Part shown: positions 47,254 to 58,185 of the stretch, piece by piece
Layout: the number at the start of each line of letters is the position of its first letter
Position numbering within the stretch: the first letter of the stretch is position 1
Assembly (NCBI GenBank): GCA_963965975.1
Contig: OZ014412.1
Span: 312,501 to 376,500, forward strand
Length of the DNA stretch: 64,000 nucleotides
Source of the DNA: Xestospongia bergquistia
Lineage: Eukaryota; Porifera; Demospongiae; Haplosclerida; Petrosiidae
Direction of reading: 5' to 3'
The notes under the pieces: model-generated
Told to the model about the DNA's origin: nothing
What the model saw: the letters and a program-made list of their open reading frames with translations, nothing else
Databases searched by the model: none
Program-made: the position numbers and the translations under genes

Positions 47254-50116
47254 TTAATTTATTGTCTCATAAACTGGAGGAGTAATCTGTGATGATTGTT
47301 GTTCCATTCTACTATATGATACATTCTCTGTTACTTCAATTGATGACTGATCATATGATCCTTTAGTTAGACCATATGCTTCATTTTTTACTGAAAAGAA
47401 CTCTTTTATCTCTGGACTACTCTCACCTCTACTCTCTTTAGTACTGGACACTAATAGAACACACACACACACACACATACATACATACAGTGGTAATAGT
47501 TACTATTATATAGTACTGACCTTTATATATCAAGATTATTATAACAATTAAGATAACAACTATTAGTATTAGGAAGATAATAATACTAATAATAATACCA
47601 GCAATAACTACATCACTTAGTACTAGATATAAAAGAGACAGATATAATCAACAACACTAATAATATATATAACTTACTACTAGATCTGCTATCTGTAGAC
47701 TGGGGACTTGTTATAGTGGGTGTGGCTGATATTGGAGGTACTCTTGTAGTAGTAGTTGGTTCTACTGTTGATATAATGTGCTAATTAATTGTACACAGAA
47801 AAAGCACTCACTTGGTTGAATAATGATCTCTCCAGTAGAATACACCTCAAATGTACCGTATTTGTTTGAAGTGGTAATATTAAATGAGAATGATCCTCCA
47901 TTAGTTAATACAATAGTAAGAGGTACTATAGTATTACTGATATACTTCATAAAAGAAAAGCTCTCACTTCGTACAATAGAGTTATCAGTTATATTAATAA
48001 TAGTTACATTGAACTGGAAGGTACTATTGTCACCAGGTGAACGAGTACGAACCTCAAGAGTCACTTGACCAGGAGATGATATAGTTGATATTAGTTCAGG
48101 TATTGATGGTATACCTATTGTATAATATAATATTAATAATATTATGATTATGTAAATATTGAATATATTGTTTTAACTAACAAATTTATAACTTACTTGT
48201 TATATGCTAGTAGTTATAATACTATAAATTAAATTAGTTACACAAACTATCAATTATTACCATATACCATATATGGTAATATTACCTTTAGTAGATATAA
48301 TATTAGAGATGTTTCTCATATCAGTACCATTAGTATTGATAGCAGTAATACTACAGTAGTATCTCTCTCCAGCAAACACTGGACCTACACTAGTACTACC
48401 CATCAAATTATCATCAACACATCCAGTTAGATTAGAACATGATATCATATTATAAAGTTGATTTGAACTACCCTCTCCATCAATAACACAATACACTTCT
48501 ACATTATCAATATCTTGACCTCCAGTATGACGAAATCTCCATGATATATTAATATTACCATTAGATGGAATAATATTAACTGTCTGGAACATTGGAGCTA
48601 ACAGGTAACAGAGATATATCATATATACACATTGATATAACACAATTACCTCCTCTCATTGTCATAAAGGTAATTGGATTACTGGGTTCACTCTCTAATA
48701 GACCAATGGTGTCTCCCATGGCAACAGCTATCACAGTAACATTATATGTAGTACTGGGGATAATGCCCCAGATAATTAGTGTAGTATTAGTTGTATTTAA
48801 GATGACATCAGAGGGAGGAGGTGGTACCATGACAACATGATAATAACTAACAGTTGGAATACCCAGTTCAATAGGAGGTGACCATGTTAGTTTGACTGTT
48901 GTATCAGTGACATCCATCTCTCTCACATTAAGAGGAGGACCAGGTATTACTGATAAGAGAGAGTATCATAATTTATGACAACAGTAATGATATTATCTAT
49001 ATACCTGCTATAATGAGTTGTACTGTTTGATAGAGACCTGATCCTATACCATTACTAACAATACAGGTATATGTACCATTATCTTCATTGATAACATTAG
49101 TTATTGTAATATGTCCATCTATTGATGTATTAAAATGATCACCAGGAGTTATGAGTGTATTATCTGGACCAGTCCAAGTCACATTAGGTACAGGAATACC
49201 CTCTATATCAGTAAATGCTATCAAAGTCACTGTATTACCAGATAGTACTAGTTGAGATCTTCCATCTCTTGTACCAGTAGGAACATCTGTTAATATATAC
49301 ACAATACTTAAAAGTTTATTATATTATTAAATATTTACTTACATTGTATATCTAGTATAAAACTAGTGGTAGTTGATCCAGCATTATTACTAACAGTAAG
49401 TGTATAGTTACCAGACTGGTTACGTTGAACATTAGTAAGTGTTATAATGAAGTTTGTTAGTATAATATCATTATTGTCATTAGATAGTAGGGGTTGACCC
49501 TCATGTGTCCACTGTGATGTTAGCAGAGGAGGGAATGGAGTAGGAGCTCCTCCTATAGTTAGGTTTACTGTAATATTATTACCCTCTATCACTGACTGTG
49601 TACTAACAGGACTTAACAGAGATGGGAGAACTATGAAAAAATAAAAACCATTTATACATTGATATGTCATGCAATTATTGTACCTGGAAAACCAAAGTTA
49701 AATTTTTGAGTTTCTCCTTGTGGTCCACATTGTATTTGTGACAAGTTAAACTCACTTGTCAAATTTACAATAGTGAAATTAGTCTGTGAAGCAACTGATG
49801 CATTTGGTATCAACTCTCCAGTAGCTATAATTTTACCAATTAAAGTACTAGCTTGAGGTAAAGGACCTGTAACTTGACCAGACACATCAAAATTTGGTAA
49901 AATCAATCCAGTATCGCTTTGTCTCTTTACAAGCCATCTACTTTGAAATTGTTCACCATTAATGAATACTTTACAGTAGATAGATACATTGAGTGTCCCT
50001 TCTTCAGCAAAGACATAACCTGGACCACTGTTAGTATCAGGTATTGTATTATACGTGACTTCGCCTAACAATAAATTAGTTGAAAAGACTGTCAAAAGAA
50101 AGGCACTAATCCACAT
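47254..50116 (-). CDS. IFR13: class A receptor with nonsense-truncated ITAM-like tail
   Basis: Gene: complement(join(47254..47450,47521..47622,47678..47764,47812..48114,48286..48597,48650..48949,49005..49286,49343..49630,49684..50116)), 767 residues. Signal peptide MWISAFLLTVFSTNLLLGE as in IFR9. The tail reads …PPVYETIN and stops, because the Gln codon after YETIN (CAA in sisters) is TAA. The second YxxI is still encoded downstream but is not translated. YGLT, YSRM and one YxxI remain, so it may act as a single-motif (hemITAM- or ITIM-like) receptor or be partly disabled. D6 has lost one codon and has a divergent end (NKYGTFEVYSTGEI). All other exons are open. Confidence 0.85.
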
Positions 50117-50336
50117 ACTGTAACACTGACTGATAACAAATTGTCAAGTCCTCTAAAGCTTAACATTTTTTCCCGGAGATTAAAAAGTATAAATTTCCCA
50201 GACCTGATCTTTGGACCCAATTTAATTTGAATATTCATAGCATGAAATATCTTCGCAATTATGATAACTCTATAAATAGTTTCATTAACTATAGCAGTCA
50301 ACATAGCCACAAAGAAGATACTTGCTAGAACACGAC
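50092..50336 (-). pseudogene. Orphan membrane-segment exon upstream of IFR13
   Basis: After acceptor ctaaag-type sequence near 50336-50341, the minus strand reads GRVLASIFFVAMLTAIVN and stays open for roughly 80 codons into the IFR13 start region. It is a relative of 27687-27754, where the frame stops soon after the hydrophobic run. A preceding scrap near 50400-50450 (LTLEVKGLTPTP) matches the IFR9 upstream copy. Probably the 3' end of a lost gene, now in the IFR13 promoter region. Confidence 0.35.
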
Positions 50337-50705
50337 CTAAAGGAAAAAAGGAAATGAGTGAAAGTGAACTTACTAGCATCATTAAGTTAGTAAGTTTAAT
50401 ATTTCAATAAATATACTTGGAGTAGGTGTAAGACCTTTAACTTCAAGGGTCAGTGTATCTTATGACCAACCAAATTCCAATATTTTTAAAAGCTTATATT
50501 TTATTTAAAATCAAAGTAATACTTTAAATAATCCTACAGTTGATGTGATGATTGTGGATTTAATAGGAGTTGCTTGTGTATTGTATGATATGTAACATGT
50601 AGTAAGTGGTACAGGGAGACAAAATAAAAATTAATATCTGAATACAATAGTAACACTTATTATACACAATAGTATTTCTTATAGATGTATTATCCAATAT
50701 CAATA

Positions 50706-51037
50706 CAATATTGTTACTATGGTAACAGTACACTGTGAAAAGGTTTAGGTCTACAGTAGCAATAGAATAGAATAATGCTATATGGTTATAATAATAACTC
50801 AAAGTAATTTTTGATTGACTACTTCTAACTGTGAGATACTGTTAGAGATACATAATGAAGTCTCTAATTCACTACATGATAATATTGGACTGATAGATTG
50901 TTTGAATTACTTATATGGGATAATGATTAATCTGGTTTAGTGTGGGATTATATCTCTCATAATACCTTAATTACATTGTGTTGCTACTGTAGACCTAAAA
51001 CTTTTCACAGTTTACTGTTACCATAGTAACAATATTG
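50706..51037. mobile_element. MITE-like element with about 57-bp terminal inverted repeats
   Basis: The left arm 50706-50762 (CAATATTGTTACTATGGTAA...) and right arm 50981-51037 are inverted copies with only a few mismatches, enclosing about 218 bp with no protein. No clear target-site duplication is seen. Size and structure fit a non-autonomous DNA transposon. Confidence 0.7.
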
Positions 51038-51460
51038 AATCAGGAGTTTACAAGCCAATATATGGGTTCATGATTTGGACATTATTATAGTCAGAGACTT
51101 CCCACAAAATATAGTAATACAATTTAACATTTTGGATTGATGTAGAGCATTTTGAACAAACATAACAGTCTTCAAAAAAATTACAAATAATAGTAGTCAC
51201 CATATAATGTACAAATTGGTAATTGAAATAACTCATTCATTAAAAAGTAAGTTCTAATGTCTATCATAACAATGCTTGTTGATCAACTTAGTTTCACAAA
51301 CTATCAATTACTACCATATACTATATTCAGTAGTAATACAAGCAAGCATCATGTGATTATATAAAGTTGACCTCTTTTAACAATACAATTTATATAATTG
51401 TAGTTAGTTAAAAATATTTACTATTAATATTAATAAATATAAAAATCAACAATACATACA
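51038..51460. other. Spacer between inverted-repeat element and IFR14 tail
   Basis: AT-rich. Near 51298-51330 a short piece resembles the region just after D5 in class A genes (ACAAACTATCAATTACTACC), a small receptor scrap. No exon is recognised. Confidence 0.4.
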
Positions 51461-54351
51461 TCATATATAGTCATTAATATTATCATATACATCAGTATTA
51501 TCTTGATTTATTGTCTCATAAACTGGAGGAGTAATCAGTGATGATTGTTGTTCCATTCTACTATATGATACATTCTCTGTTACTTCAATTGATGACTGAT
51601 CATATGATCCTTTAGTTAGACCATATGCTTCATTTTTTACTGAGAAGAACTCTTTTATCACTGGACTAGTATCACCTCTACTCTCTTTAGTACTGGACAC
51701 TAATAGAACACACACACACACATACATACATACATACATACATACAGTGGTAATAGTTACTATTATATAGTACTGACCTTTATATATCAAGATTATTATA
51801 ACAATTAAGATAACAACTATTAGTACTAGGAAGATAATAATACTAATAATAATACCAGCAATAACTACATCACTTAGTACTAGATATAAAAGAGACAGAT
51901 ATAATCAACAACACTAATAATATATATAACTTACTACTAGGTCTACTATCTGTAGACTGGGGACTTGTTATAGTGGGTGTGGCTGATACTAGAGGTATTC
52001 CTGTAGTAGTAGGAGTTGGTCCTACAGTTCACATAATATGTTAATTAATTGTACATACAAAAAACACTCACTTGGTTGGACAGTGATCTCTCCAGTTGTT
52101 ATGGTAACCATAGATGTACCATATTTGTTTGTAGTTGTAATATTAAATGAGAATGATCCTCCATTAGTTAATACAATAGTAAGAGGTACTATAGTATTAG
52201 TGATATACTTCATAAAAGAAAAGCTCTCACTTCGTACAATAGAGTTATCAGTTATATTAATAATAGTTACATTTAACTGGAAGGTACTATTGTCACCAGG
52301 TGAACGAGTACGAACCTCAAGAGTCACTTCACCAGGAGATGATGTAGTTGATATTAGTTCAGGTATTGATGGTATACCTATTGTATAATATAATATTAAT
52401 AATATTATGATTACGTAAATATTGAATATATTGTTTTAACTAACAAATTTATAACTTACTTGTTTATATGTTAGTAATTATAATACTATAAGTTAGTTAC
52501 ACAAACTATCAATTACTACCACATACCATATATGGTAATATTACCTTCAGTAGATATAATATTAGAGATGTTCCTCATATCAGTACCATTAGTATTGATG
52601 GCAGTAATACTACAGTAGTATCCCTCTCCAGCAAACACTGGGCCTACACTAGTACTACCCATCAAATTATCATCAACACATCCAGTTAGATTAGAACATG
52701 ATAACATATTATAAAGTTGATTTGAACTATCCTCTCCATCAATAACACAATACACCTCTATATCATCAATATCTTGACCTCCAGTATGACGAAATCTCCA
52801 TGATATATTAATATTACCATTAAATGGAATAACATTGACTGTTTGGAACATTGGAGCTAACAGATAACAGAGATATATCATATATACACATTGATATAAC
52901 ACAATTACCTCCTCTCATTGTTATAAAGGTAATTGGATTACTGGGTTCACTCTCTAATAGACCAATGGTGTCTCCCATGGCAACAGCTATCACAGTAACA
53001 TTATATGTAGTACTGGGGATAATGCCCCTGATAATTAGTGTAATATTAGTAGTATTTAAGATGACATAAGAGGGAGGAGGTGGTACCATGACAACATGAT
53101 AATAACTACCAGTTGGAGTACCCAGTTCAATAGGAGGTGACCATGTTAGTCTGACACTTGTATCAGTGACATCCATCTCTCTCACATTAAGAGGAGGACC
53201 AGGTATTACTGATAAGAGAGAGTATCATAATTTATGACAACAGTAATGATATTATCTATATACCTGCTATAATGAGTTGTACTGTTTGATAGAGACCTGA
53301 TCCTATACCATTACTAACAATACAGGTATATGTACCATTATCTTCATTGGTAACATTAGTTATTGTAATCTGTCCATCTACTGATATATTAAAATGATCA
53401 CCAGGAGTTATGAGTGTATTATCTGGACCAGTCCAAGTCACATTAGGTACAGGATTACCTTCTATATCAGTAAATGCTATCAAAGTCACTGTATTACCAG
53501 ATAGTACTAGTTGAGATCTTCCATCTCTTATAGCAGTAGGAACATCTGATAATATATACACAATACTTAAAAGTTTATTATATTATTAAATATTTACTTA
53601 CATTGTATATCTAGTATAAAACTAGTGGTAGTTGATCCAACATCATTACTAACAGTAAGTGTATAGTTACCAGACTGGTTACGTTGAACATTAGTAAGTG
53701 TTATAATGTAGTCAGTTAATATAATATCATTACTGTCATTAGATAGTAGGGGTTGACCCTCATGTGTCCACTGTGATGTTAGTAGAGGAGGGAATGGAGT
53801 AGGAGCTCCTCCTACAGTTAGGTTTACTGTAATATTATTACCCTCTATTACTGACTGTGTACTAACAGGAGTTAATAGAGATGGAAGAACTAACAGATAC
53901 TTAAGTTTGATGTAATGTCAGTATTATACCTACTTGGAAATCCCAAGTTGAACTCTCTTAAAGTTCCTTGTGGTCCACACTTTATTAGTACTTGATGAAA
54001 CTCACTTGTAAAGTTTAGTATAGTGAAGTTAGTCTCAAATGTTAGTGATATGCCTGGTATAACTTCTCCAATAGCTGTGATTTTACCTACTAGATCAGCA
54101 GGAGATATTAACTCACCAGCAGCATTATAATCAGTTGTAAGAGGTATACTATCTATTGTCCTTTGGACTAACCATCTTGTTTGTATTTGCTCGTTATTTT
54201 GGATCACCATACAATATAGAGATACATTGAGTGTTCCTTCATCAAAAATTAAATTAACTGGAGTATCAGGGACAGTTGTGATGACTTGAGTCAAGGCGAT
54301 ATTCCAGACAAGACAATAAATAAAGAAATATAGCAGCACTCTTGACAGCAT
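51461..54351 (-). CDS. IFR14: class A Ig/FN3 receptor with ITAM-like tail
   Basis: Complete gene: complement(join(51461..51699,51778..51879,51935..52021,52072..52377,52545..52856,52909..53208,53264..53545,53602..53889,53934..54351)), 777 residues. The first exon is the most divergent of class A (MLSRVLLYFFIYCLVWNIAL; VPDTPVNLIFDEG). For its donor I chose A|GTAGGT over a GTATAA four bases on, because only the former keeps phase 1. The tail ends VYETINQDNTDVYDNINDYI; one Ser is changed upstream (GDTSPV). It is the last array gene before the L-domain receptors. Confidence 0.88.
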
Positions 54352-54500
54352 TTCGATGTCTTTTCAAAATCACTGTTTACTTAGACAAATATTACCCTTA
54401 CTCAGCCCCCGTGCACAGAAATTATAATATTAATGATTAGAATTCTTCACAAACAACATAATAACTATACGTTATCTATTAAATTTTTTAAAAAGGTGGT

Positions 54501-54565
54501 TTAGTTAAAAAGTAAAACAAAAACAGCAAACAGAACTATAATGAAGGTACTTGCTAAAACACCAA
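54501..54565 (-). other. Candidate terminal membrane-segment exon
   Basis: 65 nt, phase 1 at its 5' side, acceptor ctttag, ending VLLFN and stop: a hydrophobic stretch with almost no cytoplasmic tail. Related in sequence to 27687-27754 and 50092-50336 (shared VLA..F...). It may once have served the L-domain receptor copy or another lost gene. Confidence 0.4.
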
Positions 54566-57500
54566 CTAAAGAATAAGATAAACAAATGCTTTTTTTATAA
54601 ATAATTAACTCATCATCACCAAGTAGGCTAGTAGATGACATGATACCTAGTGTTAAATGTTCACATAATTACAATATAGAATTGAAAAACTACATACTTG
54701 GAGTATGTGATATGTAAGAAGTAGAAGAAAGCATCTGAAGAGGTAAATATAGTAGTAATAGTAGTATCTGAAGAGTAAAAGAGGATGACATAGTAAGTAT
54801 GTGTATGTAATTTTAGATTGTTAAACTTAATACCTAACAGATAATGGAGTAATGAGAATATTTTCTTGTTACTACTATTATATATAAAACAATTACTTAA
54901 TATTTTGTTATTATTAATGTACAGTTATTAAACATACCTAATCCTTCAGGATTTGTTACAGTAGGTGTGGCTGTACTGGAACGTTAACTATCAGTGTGGT
55001 GCTAGATAGTTCTACAGTTATATCATCTGAGATAGTACTAGAGACTATTCCATCAAGACATTGTCCATTATTAAGTAAATTAGTACAGTTTCCACATCTT
55101 GTTGGACCCTGTATAGTGGACAGTATCATCATATTAAGTGTAATGAAGTAAGATCATGACAAGTTAAGTATTATTCTTAGTAACATATTAACTTACCTCT
55201 CCATAACATGATTCATTACAAGAGAAATGACACTGTTCACATGTACTATCATTAACATATAAATAACTAATGAGAGAGAGAGAGGTTACTACCAGTATTA
55301 GAGAAGTTTATATATTGTGGAACTTACACTCTAATGTATTGAAGTTGTCAAGTATTGGGACACACTGTCTTTGATAAATATAGTTCTTACAATAATCACA
55401 TTGTTTGTTAATAGGTCCCCAACACCATCCTTGTTCAATAGAAAATTCATAATGACATGTTAGGTTAACTAATACTAAAGAAAGAACAGTTATCATTAAA
55501 ATGTAATACTATGACAATATCTGTATATATAATATATCAATTAAATAATTGTGATAAATCTTCTTACCACACTCTACATTGTTGAGTTCCATTAGCTGTA
55601 GTCAAAGACATATAGTTTATAGGACATGACTCTACACAGTGACCTTCTAACTCAAACAGATTACCTATTAATATATATGACAATGTTAGTATGAATTAAA
55701 GTCAGGAACATTTACTTGGACAGCTTTTAATTTGGATTTCGTATAATCATATTAGACCCACTGTCATATATATTGTGTGAAGGACACAGTTCATGACAAA
55801 CTCCATCATCCAGTACATTTTACAAGCCTATCAATAACATAATTGTATGTACATTATTGCTCTCTATTACTACTGATGTGACATTGATCATTGTTACCAC
55901 CAGTACATCCTGCAGCACATTCAGAATGACAATACTGAATAGCCTGATCAATTTTATGACAACGATTATCACAGGGACAATCAGATGTTACTAAAATAAA
56001 AATAGTGATATTAACAATATGGTGTAGACATGTCATAATATCTGTGAAGTAAATAACATTCCTTGCAGATTGATATAGTAGTTTGTTAAAGTACAATAGC
56101 TCACATGTTTGACAACATTCTGGTGAGTCATTACACCAACAGTAGTCAGAGGAACAACCAACATTACTACACATAGGATAGTCTATAAATATAAGATTAT
56201 TTTGTTATTACAATAGATAACATAACTTACCATTATTAGTACATCCAGTAGTCCTAATATAAATTGAAGCACTAGGAAATGAAATTATATCTGTCCAACT
56301 AACATTTTGAACATTACATAATGAAGGTGTGTTAGATAGTCCTCTTAAGAATACACCACCTTGAGTAATCTCTCTTAACTGTGGCATATATAATGTACCA
56401 ATATCAGAGTTAGCTACAATAAGTGAATACTCATTTGAGCTAATAGTAAATCTGATATTTCCTCGTATTATCCTCAAATTAGGAAGAGAGAGTCTTGATA
56501 TTGGAGATATACGTCGAAGATAAATGAAGCCACTAATCTCTCTAGTAATACAGAAATGAGAAGTTACTATCTGGTATTGGTGTGTTGTCATAGAAACTAG
56601 ATGGTATCTCAATGTGTAGATTATATTGAATGTAACGACAGCCACAAAATTGATCATAAGCATCTTGTAATATGGCAGCTGCAGAATTACCACTAGCTCT
56701 CTCATTATTATTATGTCCAATACAAATCTCATCTGTAGAATTAAATGAAACAGTTGAGATTTACTTTAATTTAAATGAAGTAGTTGAGAATGGTATCATC
56801 ACTAGTGAGGAGTAAATAACTTAATATTTTATTAATATATGTCATGTACAAAAACCAAATGAGATGTTCTAGTCATATAATGTAAACTATATTTCCAGTC
56901 AATGACCCTATCATGTCCATACATGTCAGCATAAAAATGACTTCTATTTTTGCTGACATGAATGGATACATTAAACTAGTATCATTATATACAGTACGTA
57001 TATGTAGTAAATATAGACACTATAGAGCCAAAACTGTTTGTAGTGTATATTCTAGTAATTTAGGCCATAAAGAAAAAATTACAACAATGTGTGTGTAATG
57101 AACTGATAGTCATCATTGATTATATACTGGTCTAATTTACAATGTATGTGTCCTAATATGTCAACATAAAAATGAATGCTATTTTTTAAAAGAAATAATT
57201 TGACTATATAATTATAATAATGATATTGTTAATGATTTGGTAAGTGATAAATTAAGTAAAATATAATGATTATCAGTATATCGACCTCTTGTTATTGTAA
57301 ATAGACTTTCATTATATAATGAATAAATACAGAGTATATATCGTGTGTTGGTCACTAAAATCAATCAGTTATTGTATGAGTTCAATACTAACAAGGGAAT
57401 ATATAGAGCTGGCACTTGGAATTTGTAATTGTTATATCAACACTAATATAGTTGATATTTAATATATGATATTTATTGAATAATTATTTTCAATATAATA

Positions 57501-57823
57501 TAGTGACTAGTCAAATTGTTATCTTAGCAGATAAAATGTTTACAAGGAAACTATAGATAATTTGCTAATTAAAATACATTTCAATTATATAATGCTATTA
57601 AAATAATATGATTAAAAACCTATATATACTTAACTAGCTATTCATTGTTTAATATATACTTATATATTTACTAGATCTAAAAATAAATACTACTAATTTA
57701 TTATTATAGACAATAATACAGTTTATTATTACCTCCTTTGTCTGGACAATTTGGAGGATCTAAAGCCACTGATATAGATACAAGAAGTACACCAAAATAA
57801 TAGAGAATTAGTCGTCTAGTCAT
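54501..57823 (-). pseudogene. Degenerate copy of the L-domain receptor
   Basis: Start MTRRLILYYFGVLLVSI (exon 1 57733..57823). Relative to the intact copy at 58186-62225 it shows: a 2-nt deletion in the L1 exon (56231..56732 is 502 nt, not 504; site near 56550); a small indel and a roughly 26-bp loss in the furin-like exon near 55735-55820; a deletion of the whole second L domain that fuses two exons near 55575; and a 1-nt deletion in the stalk near 54980 that brings an early stop. No ITAM-type tail follows. Instead, the exon 54501..54565 offers a membrane segment (VLASTFIIVLFAVFVLLFN, stop). Several independent lesions make a functional product unlikely. Confidence 0.8.
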
Positions 57824-58091
57824 GATGATTTACAGAAACAACAAGCATGCAAAGAAGTAACGCCATTCGTTTTAATATTTCATGTCATAACTTCGTCATA
57901 CCATATATGGTCATATTAATAATGTTATTTTTCCATAAAGCAGACATGGTTTGTCGTTAGAAAATAATTTATTATTTAAATTGATGTGGTTGTGGGTATA
58001 TTCATTAACAGCAATTCAATATTATGAGTTTGAATGTGATGAGAAAATTCTTATTATAAAATAAAAATTGTTTAAGTAATGTTTACCATAG

Positions 58092-58135
<44 letters not shown>

Positions 58136-58185
58136 ATAATATCTTCTATTCTGATTATCTATGTATAACAATTGATAATTAGTTA
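57824..58185. other. Spacer with (TA)n between L-domain receptor copies
   Basis: Holds the upstream region of the degenerate copy. The stretch around 57900-57945 (ATACCATATATGGTCATATT) is nearly repeated upstream of the intact copy at about 62298-62330, so it is a candidate shared promoter element. A (TA)n run lies at about 58096-58128. Confidence 0.45.

Noticed and set aside
50560..51236. Short minus-strand frames of 60-80 codons in the IFR13-IFR14 gap
   Set aside because: They lie in or beside the inverted-repeat element and AT-rich spacer, with no domain.
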